A DNA stretch of 13,694 nt from Candidatus Omnitrophota bacterium (GTDB lineage: Bacteria > Omnitrophota > Gorgyraeia > Gygaellales > Profunditerraquicolaceae): assembly GCA_016938245.1 (NCBI GenBank), contig JAFGUY010000017.1, positions 1 through 13,694 of the forward strand, read 5' to 3'. The notes beneath the pieces are model-generated. The model was given only the letters and a program-made list of their open reading frames with translations. It was not told where the DNA came from and made no database searches. Shown one piece after another: positions 8,248 to 13,694 of the stretch. The translations under genes were made by a program, and so were the position numbers. Within the stretch, counting starts at the first letter, position 1. The number at the start of each line of letters is the position of its first letter.

Positions 8248-9041
8248 CTTAGCAAAATTGCACTTATATAAAAATAAAATACCGGGGCAGTAAAAATAAG
8301 GCTGTCGATCTGGTCTAGTACGCCGCCCATCCCGGGGAATATCCTGCCTGAATCTTTTACCTGGCAATCACGCTTTATTAAAGACTCGGAGAGATCGCCC
8401 AGTTGAGCCAATATACTTATACCTATACCTAATATTATAAGCTGCAAATAGTCCAATTTTAAAAAAGGTTTATAGGCTAAAGCGGATAAAAGACTAAAGA
8501 TAATTCCGCCAAGCGCACCCTCAACGGTCTTATGCGGGCTTATATTCGGTACAAGCGAGTGCTTGCCAAACCTGCTGCCGATAAGATAAGCCCCGATATC
8601 GCATGTCTTGGTAATCAAAAGGAGCGAGGCTAATAAACCTAATCCTCCGTCTAGATACCTTATCTTAATCAGAAAACTAAAAGACCAGGAGACATAAATT
8701 ATCCCGAATATAGTAGTAGAAATGCTTATTATGGCCCCGGAATGCTGGCGGCGCTTAAGCTGCATTATAACAAGGAATAAAAGAGCAAGTATTATAAATA
8801 AGAACTCCCAACCCCTAGTAAGTTCAAAACGCAACATTATAGATAAGGGGATTAAAGCGCCCAACCCTATACCGAAATATTTATAGGTTGCTGTTACTTT
8901 ATTCTCAAGCATACGAAAGAATTCATAGAGCCCTGCGACTATAAATAAAGTAACCGCTAAACCACAGAGCCAATCAACAGATATAACCCCTATGATTATT
9001 AGGATAAGCAGGCTTGAACTTATTATTCTTCTTATCAACAT
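8244..9041 (-). CDS. cdsA: Phosphatidate cytidylyltransferase (CDP-diglyceride synthase)
   Basis: This polytopic inner-membrane enzyme makes CDP-diacylglycerol from phosphatidate and CTP, the branch point of phospholipid synthesis. The 265-aa protein is a run of hydrophobic helices from the N-terminus (SSSLLILIIIGVISV). It ends with the family signature: GDLSESLIKRDCQVKDSG then FPGMGGVLDQIDSLIF, close to the C-terminus. The KRD and KDSG parts are intact. The usual PGHGG is PGMGG, and the usual DR(x)D is DQID, so two positions of the classical signature are changed. The start codon directly follows the uppS stop (TAA-ATG), with a GGCGG-containing purine stretch about 10 nt upstream. The uppS-cdsA-dxr order is common in bacteria. 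Identification is secure from length, topology and signature. Confidence 0.94.
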   Translation of the reverse strand: MLIRRIISSSLLILIIIGVISVDWLCGLAVTLFIVAGLYEFFRMLENKVTATYKYFGIGLGALIPLSIMLRFELTRGWEFLFIILALLFLVIMQLKRRQHSGAIISISTTIFGIIYVSWSFSFLIKIRYLDGGLGLLASLLLITKTCDIGAYLIGSRFGKHSLVPNISPHKTVEGALGGIIFSLLSALAYKPFLKLDYLQLIILGIGISILAQLGDLSESLIKRDCQVKDSGRIFPGMGGVLDQIDSLIFTAPVFYFYISAILLR

Positions 9042-9752
9042 TTATATACCGCCGAATCTCCTCTCTCTTGACTTATATTCATCTATCGCTTTCTTAAAAT
9101 CATTGGCCTTAAAATCCGGCCAAAGTTTCTTGGTAAAATATAACTCTGCGTAAGAAAGCTGCCAAAGAAGAAAGTTGCTTATACGCATCTCGCCGCTAGT
9201 ACGTATTAATAAATCGGGGTCAGGAAGGCCGTAAGTATAAAGGTATCGGCTAAATTTTCCTGCATCGATATCCTCAATCTCAACGCTGCCCGAGAGCACA
9301 TCCTTAATAATACTTTTAGAAGCCTCAACAATCTCCTGCCGGGAACCGTAATTTAAAGCCAATACTACGGTTAAACCGGTATTATTTTTAGTTTCAAATT
9401 CTGCCCGTTTAATTTTATTCTGTATATTTATCGGCAGAGGCCTGCCTCCACCGATAACCTTAAAACGGATATTGTTCTTATTCATATCGCCCACCTCACG
9501 GATAAGAAAATTATCCAGATAACGCATAAGCATATCTATTTCTTTTTTAGGCCTTTTCCAGTTCTCGGAAGAAAAAGCAAAAAAAGTTAAAACACCGACA
9601 CCCAATTCTCCGGCAGAGCGTACAATGTCCTTGACTCTTTTAACGCCTTCGCGGTGTCCGTAGCTTCGCGGTAAGTTGCGCTCTTTCGCCCATCGGCCGT
9701 TACCGTCCATAATAATAGCGACGTGCTTAGGGATATTATTTTTATCATCCAT
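9042..9752 (-). CDS. uppS: Undecaprenyl diphosphate synthase (isoprenyl transferase)
   Basis: This cis-prenyltransferase elongates farnesyl diphosphate with IPP to the C55 carrier lipid used for peptidoglycan and O-antigen precursors. At 236 aa it is a typical, slightly short family member. The P-loop-like HVAIIMDGNGRWAKERN (10-26) contains the catalytic Asp16. It also has YGHREGVKRVKDIV (31-44), TFFAFSSENWKRP (56-68), and the C-terminal substrate site LLIRTSGEMRISNFLLWQ (181-198) with R184 and R190, followed by SYAELYF with E203. It begins 2 nt after the GH57 stop. The substrate precursors come from the MEP pathway, two enzymes of which (Dxr, IspG) are encoded just downstream. In many genomes the gene before uppS is frr; here it is a glycosyl hydrolase family gene. 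Confidence 0.96.
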   Translation of the reverse strand: MDDKNNIPKHVAIIMDGNGRWAKERNLPRSYGHREGVKRVKDIVRSAGELGVGVLTFFAFSSENWKRPKKEIDMLMRYLDNFLIREVGDMNKNNIRFKVIGGGRPLPINIQNKIKRAEFETKNNTGLTVVLALNYGSRQEIVEASKSIIKDVLSGSVEIEDIDAGKFSRYLYTYGLPDPDLLIRTSGEMRISNFLLWQLSYAELYFTKKLWPDFKANDFKKAIDEYKSRERRFGGI

Positions 9753-9754
9753 AT

Positions 9755-11335
9755 TTACTGATGAACGCTATAGTCTATACCGGGGAATATATTATCTTTG
9801 TATTCGATTTCACTAAGCCTGCCTTCGTCAATAGAACCTTGTTTAATTTCATCGTATAGGCGGGAAAACCTTAAAAGATGATCCTTGGTACGGCGTATGG
9901 CATAATCCGTATGTGTACCGGTACCTAATATAAAAGCCCAGTCAGAGCTCTGAGCAAGCAATAACTCCCTCAATGCCTGATTCAAGGCCCGCCCGGTTAA
10001 ACCATTCACACGAGGATAAGTTTTAGCTAGTTCTGTCATTTTATTCGAAGCATTGTGCAGATGCCGGTATATCCAATCGTTAGGCCCCTGAAGCCACATT
10101 TCGCTATACCCCTTCCAACCCCAACTTGACATTGAAGGAGTAATCACTTGATTGCGGGGATTTTCGCTTAAGTACTCCGGGACGGTAATTAATTTTAATT
10201 CATCCTGGTCAAAGTGGATCTTACGGATTAAAAACTCAAGCCAGAGAGGCCCCTCATACCACCAATGCCCGAATAATTCCGCGTCATAAGGAGAGACTAT
10301 TACAGGTTTTTTACCCAGAAAATCGTATAAATAACCCGCCTGTTTCTGGCGGTTAAATATAAAATTTCCGGCATGCTCTGCTGCTTTATCCCGGGCCAAT
10401 CTTGGAATATACGGTTCTTTATGGTTACCTGTTCCTGTAATACGAAAATACTTTATTCCGGTATTAATCCTGATGCCGTCAGGATGTATATATGGCTTTA
10501 TATAATCATACTCTAAGTCAAAACCTATATCGCGATAAAATTCGCGGTAGCTGTAATCACCCGGATACCCCTCAATTGAGCTCCATACCTGTTTTGAAGA
10601 CTCCAGATCTCTAGCTAAACAGGCAACGCCGCTTCCTTTGCAGTAAACCGGGGCAAAAACACCGTATTTAGGCCTAGGATTCCCGTGTAAAACGCCGTGG
10701 GAGTCAGTGAAAAAATAAGAAAGCCTTGCTTCTTTTAATATAGTATCATGCCCGGGATGGTATCCGCACTCGGGAAGCCATATCCCCCTTGGTTTTCTTT
10801 CAAAAATACTCTCATAATGAGAAACAGCCACCTTTACTTGAGCACGTACGGATTCTTTACAGGTATCCATAAGCGGTAAGTATCCGTGCGTAGCTCCGCA
10901 GGTAATAATCTCCAGTTTACCTAAATCCTGAAATTTCTTAAAAGCTAAAGCGAGATTGCAGCTGTATCTTAAGAAAGTATCCCTCGCGGATAAAAACTCA
11001 TTCAGGTACATAGAAGGCAGGTCCTGAAATCCTGGCTGCCAGCGCGTCCTCTCTTTCTCCTTATGGGCTAATTCTATAAGCTTATTTATATGCTTTAAAT
11101 AGCGCTCCTGAAGCAGTTGGTCAGAGAGCATAGAAATCAAAGTTGGGCTAAGGGTCATAGTGATGCGGAAATCTACCCTATCAGCAACCAGCCTCTCAAA
11201 TACAGCAATAAGCGGTACATAAGTTTCGGTTATCGCTTCATACAACCAGTCTTCTTCCAGAAAATCCTCGTACTCCGGATGACGGACAAAAGGCAGGTGC
11301 CCGTGCAATACCAAGCAAAGATATCCTTTATGCAT
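9755..11335 (-). CDS. GH57-family 1,4-alpha-glucan branching enzyme (DUF1957-containing)
   Basis: A 526-aa protein of the GH57 branching-enzyme type characterised in Thermus and Thermococcus. These make alpha-1,6 branches in glycogen-like alpha-glucans by a retaining mechanism. The start KGYLCLVLHGHLPFVRHPE (3-21) is the family N-terminal strand with its active-site His residues. GIWLPECGYHPG (184-195) carries the likely nucleophile Glu189, and SPYDAELFGHWWYEGP (348-363) carries the likely acid/base Asp351. The helical C-terminal part has the aromatic patches SSWGWKGYSEMWLQGP (403-418) and SSDWAFILGTGTHTDYA (463-479) seen in branching members. There is no signal peptide, so it acts in the cytoplasm. 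ATG at 11335 abuts the stop of a 56-codon ORF and has no convincing ribosome binding site. The DUF4912 gene lies upstream. An amylase or other GH57 activity cannot be excluded. Confidence 0.9.
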   Translation of the reverse strand: MHKGYLCLVLHGHLPFVRHPEYEDFLEEDWLYEAITETYVPLIAVFERLVADRVDFRITMTLSPTLISMLSDQLLQERYLKHINKLIELAHKEKERTRWQPGFQDLPSMYLNEFLSARDTFLRYSCNLALAFKKFQDLGKLEIITCGATHGYLPLMDTCKESVRAQVKVAVSHYESIFERKPRGIWLPECGYHPGHDTILKEARLSYFFTDSHGVLHGNPRPKYGVFAPVYCKGSGVACLARDLESSKQVWSSIEGYPGDYSYREFYRDIGFDLEYDYIKPYIHPDGIRINTGIKYFRITGTGNHKEPYIPRLARDKAAEHAGNFIFNRQKQAGYLYDFLGKKPVIVSPYDAELFGHWWYEGPLWLEFLIRKIHFDQDELKLITVPEYLSENPRNQVITPSMSSWGWKGYSEMWLQGPNDWIYRHLHNASNKMTELAKTYPRVNGLTGRALNQALRELLLAQSSDWAFILGTGTHTDYAIRRTKDHLLRFSRLYDEIKQGSIDEGRLSEIEYKDNIFPGIDYSVHQ

Positions 11336-11506
11336 TTAATGAGCCCACAACTTACGCACACCAAAGGTGTGAGTAAGTTGTTGGGGCGAATTAATCCCCG
11401 ACGTTTTGTTTCGTTTTGCTATGCAAAACCCCAAAACGGCGGGGATAAGTTCGGACATAAAAGTTATGTCGCTTAAAGCTAAATTGTTTTCTATATACCG
11501 CTCCAT
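11336..11506 (-). CDS. Small ORF (56 aa) running through the palindromic element
   Basis: I recognise no family. ATG at 11506 has a well-placed GAGGA (8-nt spacing), and the frame stays open for 56 codons. Its TAA directly abuts the ATG of the GH57 gene. The first dozen or so codons (MERYIENNLALS) come from unstructured DNA. The rest (from about DITFMSELIP to LTHTFGVRKLWAH) is encoded entirely by three successive hairpins, so the peptide is largely repeat-derived. A frame also opens at a GTG at 11521, which I do not favour because the ribosome binding site lies downstream of it. It could be a real coupling ORF that brings ribosomes to the GH57 start, an in-frame palindromic insertion like those described in Rickettsia genes, or a chance open frame. 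The protein itself may have no function. Confidence 0.35.
   Translation of the reverse strand: MERYIENNLALSDITFMSELIPAVLGFCIAKRNKTSGINSPQQLTHTFGVRKLWAH
11344..11384. repeat. Hairpin A (proximal to the GH57 start)
   Basis: Arms 11348-11362 (CAACTTACGCACACC) and 11366-11380 (GGTGTGAGTAAGTTG) pair at 14 of 15 positions around an AAA loop. A further A-T pair (11347/11381), then one mismatch, then two C-G pairs extend it to 11344-11384. Its edge is 8 nt from the GH57 ATG, so it would sequester the weak GTGGG stretch that is the only possible ribosome binding site of that gene. Confidence 0.85.
11387..11453. repeat. Hairpin B (long interrupted stem)
   Basis: Four stacked helices form one 67-nt hairpin: 11387-11392 with 11448-11453 (one T-G wobble as read on the plus strand); ATCCCCG 11394-11400 with CGGGGAT 11440-11446; CGTTTTG 11402-11408 with CAAAACG 11432-11438; GTTTTGC 11413-11419 with GCAAAAC 11423-11429. 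They are separated by A/A and A/G mismatches and a TTTC/CC internal loop, with a TAT apical loop. That makes 27 pairs in all. Confidence 0.85.
11454..11470. repeat. Hairpin C (short perfect stem)
   Basis: GACATAA (11454-11460) pairs perfectly with TTATGTC (11464-11470) around a 3-nt AAG loop. It directly abuts the outer end of hairpin B, which suggests a three-part unit rather than independent chance stems. Confidence 0.65.
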
Positions 11507-11514
11507 AACTTTTG

Positions 11515-11519
11515 TCCTC
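11515..11519 (-). promoter_or_regulatory. Ribosome binding site GAGGA ahead of the small ORF
   Basis: On the minus strand GTGAGGACAAAAGTTATG places GAGGA 8 nt before the ATG at 11506. It lies just before the DUF4912 stop codon's downstream side and is the only good Shine-Dalgarno sequence between the DUF4912 and GH57 genes. This supports translation of the 56-codon ORF and suggests that GH57 translation depends on it. Confidence 0.45.
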
Positions 11520-11521
11520 AC

Positions 11522-12466
11522 TTATTTTGTCTCTCTATTTACTACGGGAGTAATTGTCTTTTTCTCTAGCTTATCCCTTGAAACAGCTTTAACCGGAATA
11601 ACCTGTTTGCCATCAGGCAAAGCAAAACGTAAAGTAAATGTACCATCATGCCTTAAGGATACAGGCTTCTCTTGGACAGTAACTTTAGCACCAGGTTCAG
11701 TTGCTCCGTAAACAATCAATTCACAATTAACCTCAAGCCAAAAACTTCTTGGTAGCTGTTTTTTTGTAGGGCTTGCCATAGAAGCAATACCCGGAGAGCT
11801 TATAACACCCTTACGCCATACGCCGCCTGCTGGAGAACTTCTGCCTAAACCAAAACCCATTCCGTATAGCCTGGCGAACATATCATCAGGGATCATCCAC
11901 TCCTCATCGGTAATCCAGGATGGTCCGTCAATGGGAGTCTCCACAATATTGGAGCGCAATATAGTTATGAATCTTCCTTTGCTTAACAAAATTCCTAAAT
12001 CTACGCACCATGACCTTCCCGGAGAACCTATATCGATATACCAGCTTGAAGCATCTTCGCGTACCTGAATATCAAAAAACCTGTTGGCATTTAACCCATT
12101 AAAAACAATATTACTTACATCATAAACACGCAATATTCTTTTAGCCTTATAAAATTCTTCTTTAAGCTCTGACTTATGCTTATCCCAAGTAGATCCCTTT
12201 ACTTCCCAGTAAGTATACAGCCACCAGGGATCGCGTACAGCTAGAACCATTGTTTCGCGTCCGTATTCTGAAGGAAGCGTTTCTTTGGAATAATCTTGCA
12301 TGGCCATTGATTTAGCGTGCGAAAACTTTCCTGCTTCTATAGCTACCTCTTGCCTGCTTAAAACATCTTTTTTCTCTTCAAGCTTCCGGGCAGGTATTGT
12401 TTTTTTACGGGAAGCTTTTTTAGATTTTGCTTTCGACTTTAAACTAACCCTTTTTATCTTAGCCAT
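11522..12466 (-). CDS. DUF4912 domain protein with basic N-terminal tail and Ig-like C-terminus
   Basis: A 314-aa protein. Residues about 70-175 fit the DUF4912 family, whose function is not established: VLAVRDPWWLYTYWEV (74-89), LRVYDVSNIVFNG (112-124) and WYIDIGSPGRSWCVDLG (142-158) are the typical aromatic strands. The first 35 residues are very rich in Lys, Ser and Arg with no hydrophobic segment, so there is no signal peptide. A second beta-rich segment at about 243-305 (VNCELIVYGATEPGAKVTV, then a repeat-like DGTFTLRFALPDG) looks like a small Ig-like domain. The ribosome binding site GGAGGGG (12476-12470) is the strongest in the window, consistent with a first gene of a transcription unit. 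The GH57 gene is next downstream. A sugar-polymer-binding or storage-glucan accessory role is a guess from this neighbourhood. Confidence 0.8.
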   Translation of the reverse strand: MAKIKRVSLKSKAKSKKASRKKTIPARKLEEKKDVLSRQEVAIEAGKFSHAKSMAMQDYSKETLPSEYGRETMVLAVRDPWWLYTYWEVKGSTWDKHKSELKEEFYKAKRILRVYDVSNIVFNGLNANRFFDIQVREDASSWYIDIGSPGRSWCVDLGILLSKGRFITILRSNIVETPIDGPSWITDEEWMIPDDMFARLYGMGFGLGRSSPAGGVWRKGVISSPGIASMASPTKKQLPRSFWLEVNCELIVYGATEPGAKVTVQEKPVSLRHDGTFTLRFALPDGKQVIPVKAVSRDKLEKKTITPVVNRETK

Positions 12467-12486
12467 AAACCCCTCCGTTTCTTTAC

Positions 12487-12515
12487 AATAAAAAAGGGGA
12501 GCCCTATTTCCCCTT
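12487..12515 (-). terminator. Rho-independent terminator after the coiled-coil gene
   Basis: On the minus strand AAGGGGA (12515-12509) pairs with TCCCCTT (12500-12494) around an 8-nt loop, and the T-rich run TTTTATT follows directly. It lies 44 nt after the stop of the small coiled-coil gene and 20 nt before the DUF4912 start codon. It should end the two-gene OmpA unit and mark the boundary with the long downstream unit. No clear promoter hexamers for the DUF4912 unit could be picked out around it. Confidence 0.85.
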
Positions 12516-12559
12516 AAAGAACTTTATTAAGAACTGTTCTTTTTCTTGCATCCCCTATT

Positions 12560-12943
12560 TCATCTCTTAACCTTCTTACTCTCTTTTAAAGCTTTCTTAA
12601 GATCTGTCTCCAATGTCTCTTTAACCTTAGTTACTTTTTGCAATTCATCCTTAAGGGTCTGACAAACCATTTGCTCCTGAAGCAAGGCTTTTTTAGTAGC
12701 CTGAAACGCAACCCTCTCTTCTTCTAGCTCTTTTTCTTTGGCATTAAGTTTTCCCGTAAGGGAAACTTTTTCCTGAGAGAGCCTTACCAGCTTTTCTTCG
12801 GCATCCAGCCTTTGCGCCATCTCTTTTTTGCGCAAGGAACCCTGGCTATATGAACTTATGCATGAACCTATATTAAGGATAAAAAAAGATATACATAAAA
12901 CCAGTAATATAACTACCTGTCTATTTTTAGGCAAACCTTCCAT
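12560..12943 (-). CDS. Small membrane-anchored coiled-coil protein (possible lipoprotein)
   Basis: I do not recognise a named family. The 127-aa product has a short basic start (K6, R8), a hydrophobic stretch (about 10-25, VVILLVLCISFFIL) and then IGSC ending at Cys28, which would satisfy a lipobox. It could therefore be a lipoprotein or stay as a single-pass anchored protein. From about residue 37 to the end it is charged and heptad-like, rich in Lys, Glu and Leu, with no Pro or Gly-rich breaks: a long coiled coil ending in KESKKVKR. It starts 15 nt after the OmpA-type gene with AAAAAAGG upstream, so the two are co-transcribed, and a terminator follows. An envelope spacer or tether role with the OmpA protein is inferred from this pairing only. 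Confidence 0.7.
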   Translation of the reverse strand: MEGLPKNRQVVILLVLCISFFILNIGSCISSYSQGSLRKKEMAQRLDAEEKLVRLSQEKVSLTGKLNAKEKELEEERVAFQATKKALLQEQMVCQTLKDELQKVTKVKETLETDLKKALKESKKVKR

Positions 12944-12958
12944 TAGAAATAGCCTTTT

Positions 12959-13597
12959 TTATTTTATTTTACCGCTAGGCTCCAAAGAAGTAGCCGCATC
13001 TTCTTTTACCTTTGAAATCTTCGGCTGTATAACAATCTCAACCCTGCGGTTTAACTTTCTTCCCTCTTTTGTATCATTAGAGGCAACCGGGCGGTATTCG
13101 CCAAATCCGATTACTGAGAGGCGTTCGGGAGAGATGCCTTTTTCATTAACCAAAAAATGTAATACGCTTAAAGAGCGGGCAGTAGACAATTCCCAGTTAG
13201 ATTTCCATCCGGAATGCTTAATCGGCACATTATCGGTGTACCCTTCTATCCCTATATTAAAACCGCCCATATTCTCTTTTAATACCATAGAAACCTTATC
13301 TAAAAGAGGGTATGCCTCTGGCCTTATTTTGGCCTTTCCTGAATCAAACAAGAGGTCTCCTACTACGGTAATAACCAAACCTTTCTCCATCATCTGAAGC
13401 TTTATCTGCTTATCGGATATCTCCTTGCCTAACCTCTCCTCCAATAACATCTTTGCCCGGGATAACTCATCTAATTGGCTAGTAAGCTCTTCAATCTTCA
13501 GTGCATCTGATCGCCGGCCCTTCTGAAATATAAATGTGCAGCCTGACAAAGCAAAGCCTAACAAAAACACTAGCCCTACCTTTAATATATTTTTCAT
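12959..13597 (-). CDS. OmpA-C domain lipoprotein (Pal/MotB-like peptidoglycan binding)
   Basis: A 212-aa outer-membrane-type lipoprotein. The signal peptide is MKNILKVGLVFLLGFALSGC, with lipobox LSGC and lipidated Cys20. A short coiled coil follows (about 31-70, LTSQLDELSRAKMLLEERLG). The OmpA-C domain spans about 72-195: GDLLFDSGKAKIRPEA (80-95), IEGYTDNVPI (117-126), WELSTARSLSVLHFLV (135-150), the GFGEYRPVASN block (164-174) and NRRVEIVI at the end. The Asp of TDN and the Arg of NRRVEI are the usual diaminopimelate-binding residues. The ATG at 13597 follows GAGGAGAGG. It is more like the MotB/OmpA lipoproteins of unknown partner than classical Pal, because there is no TolB or Tol gene beside it. 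It forms a two-gene unit with the coiled-coil protein. Confidence 0.9.
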   Translation of the reverse strand: MKNILKVGLVFLLGFALSGCTFIFQKGRRSDALKIEELTSQLDELSRAKMLLEERLGKEISDKQIKLQMMEKGLVITVVGDLLFDSGKAKIRPEAYPLLDKVSMVLKENMGGFNIGIEGYTDNVPIKHSGWKSNWELSTARSLSVLHFLVNEKGISPERLSVIGFGEYRPVASNDTKEGRKLNRRVEIVIQPKISKVKEDAATSLEPSGKIK

Positions 13598-13613
13598 CTC
13601 TACCTCTCCTCGT

Positions 13614-13619
13614 ATAATA
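13614..13619 (-). promoter_or_regulatory. Possible -10 element upstream of the OmpA gene
   Basis: On the minus strand TATTAT lies 16 nt before the ATG at 13597, in A+T-rich DNA with no upstream gene before the window edge. No convincing TTGACA-like -35 was found at 16-18 nt, and the leader would be very short, so the call is weak. The remaining bases up to 13694 show nothing else recognisable. Confidence 0.25.
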
Positions 13620-13694
13620 TGTGTTACTGTTAATAAGATAGTTTTTTCTATAAAGAACGAATTTCTTTGAAAATTAAGAGAGACCCTGCTAAAC

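Larger units (their letters stand above)
11344..11470. repeat. Composite palindromic element: three back-to-back hairpins
   Basis: About 127 bp between the DUF4912 and GH57 genes consist almost wholly of inverted repeats. Hairpin A spans 11344-11384, hairpin B 11387-11453 and hairpin C 11454-11470, separated by 2 and 0 nt. None is followed by a T-tract on either strand, so they do not look like ordinary terminators. Such dense palindromic DNA in an intergenic space is typical of REP/BIME- or MITE-like dispersed elements or structured mRNA. No second copy is visible in this window, so its repeat status genome-wide is an inference. On the transcript the order is C, B, A, then 8 nt to the GH57 start codon. 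Confidence 0.75.

Noticed and set aside
8248..8367. 40-codon N-terminal extension of dxr
   Set aside because: It lies inside cdsA, lacks family similarity and would place residues before the NADPH-binding start MKNIAIFGSTG; the ATGA overlap start is better.
11344..11470. CRISPR array or tandem repeat
   Set aside because: The units are inverted repeats with different sequences, not direct repeats with spacers.
11344..11470. Intrinsic terminator between the DUF4912 and GH57 genes
   Set aside because: None of the three hairpins is followed by a T-tract on the minus strand, unlike the clear terminator at 12487-12515.
11117..11711. Two overlapping plus-strand open frames across the palindromic element
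   Set aside because: They are antisense to GH57 and DUF4912. Palindromic DNA tends to be open on both strands together, so openness here is not evidence for a gene.
12828..13397. 189-codon open frame on the plus strand opposite the OmpA-type gene
   Set aside because: It spans two well-supported minus-strand genes and their junction and shows no recognisable domain; a shadow.
1..13694. tRNA, rRNA, insertion sequence or phage genes
   Set aside because: No cloverleaf-type sequence, rRNA-like stretch, transposase, integrase or phage structural gene was recognised on either strand.

Overview
The window is a dense block of bacterial genes, all on the minus strand, with roughly 40 % G+C by eye. 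The gene set suggests a Gram-negative-type envelope: an OmpA-type lipoprotein, UppS, CdsA and the RseP site-2 protease. It also has the MEP isoprenoid pathway, Tad/type II secretion ATPases and a GH57 alpha-glucan branching enzyme next to a DUF4912 protein. This combination fits the candidate phylum Omnitrophota (formerly OP3) or a related deep-branching lineage. That assignment is an inference from gene content and order, not a proven one.

Reading in the direction of transcription (high to low coordinates), the window opens with a short unit. It encodes an OmpA-C lipoprotein (13597-12959) and a small membrane-anchored coiled-coil protein (12943-12560), and it ends at a clear Rho-independent terminator (about 12515-12487). 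A second, very long unit begins with a strong ribosome binding site ahead of a DUF4912 protein (12466-11522). Between that gene and the GH57 branching enzyme (11335-9755) lie 186 bp that are almost entirely palindromic: three hairpins stand back to back at 11344-11470. A 56-codon ORF runs through them, and its stop codon directly abuts the GH57 start codon.

The rest is a housekeeping series: uppS, cdsA, dxr, rseP, ispG, proS, rimP and the 5' part of nusA, which leaves the window at base 1. The order uppS-cdsA-dxr-rseP-ispG-proS-rimP-nusA is a widespread envelope, isoprenoid and translation cluster. Two things are unusual here. Two paralogous CpaF/TadA-type secretion ATPases are interleaved with it, one between ispG and proS and one between proS and rimP, each starting through an 8-nt overlap with the gene before it. 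The prolyl-tRNA synthetase is also short, with the usual insertion (editing) domain replaced by a small four-cysteine knuckle.

From uppS to rimP the genes are separated by -8 to +4 nt, so they are very probably co-transcribed and translationally coupled. Dxr and IspG supply isoprenoid precursors, UppS turns them into the undecaprenyl carrier, CdsA makes the CDP-diacylglycerol for phospholipids, and RseP handles envelope proteolysis. ProS, RimP and NusA serve translation and transcription. The DUF4912-GH57 pair adds alpha-glucan (glycogen-like storage) metabolism at the head of the unit. The most novel-looking items are the palindromic element with its read-through ORF, the interleaved paired secretion ATPases and the reduced ProRS.
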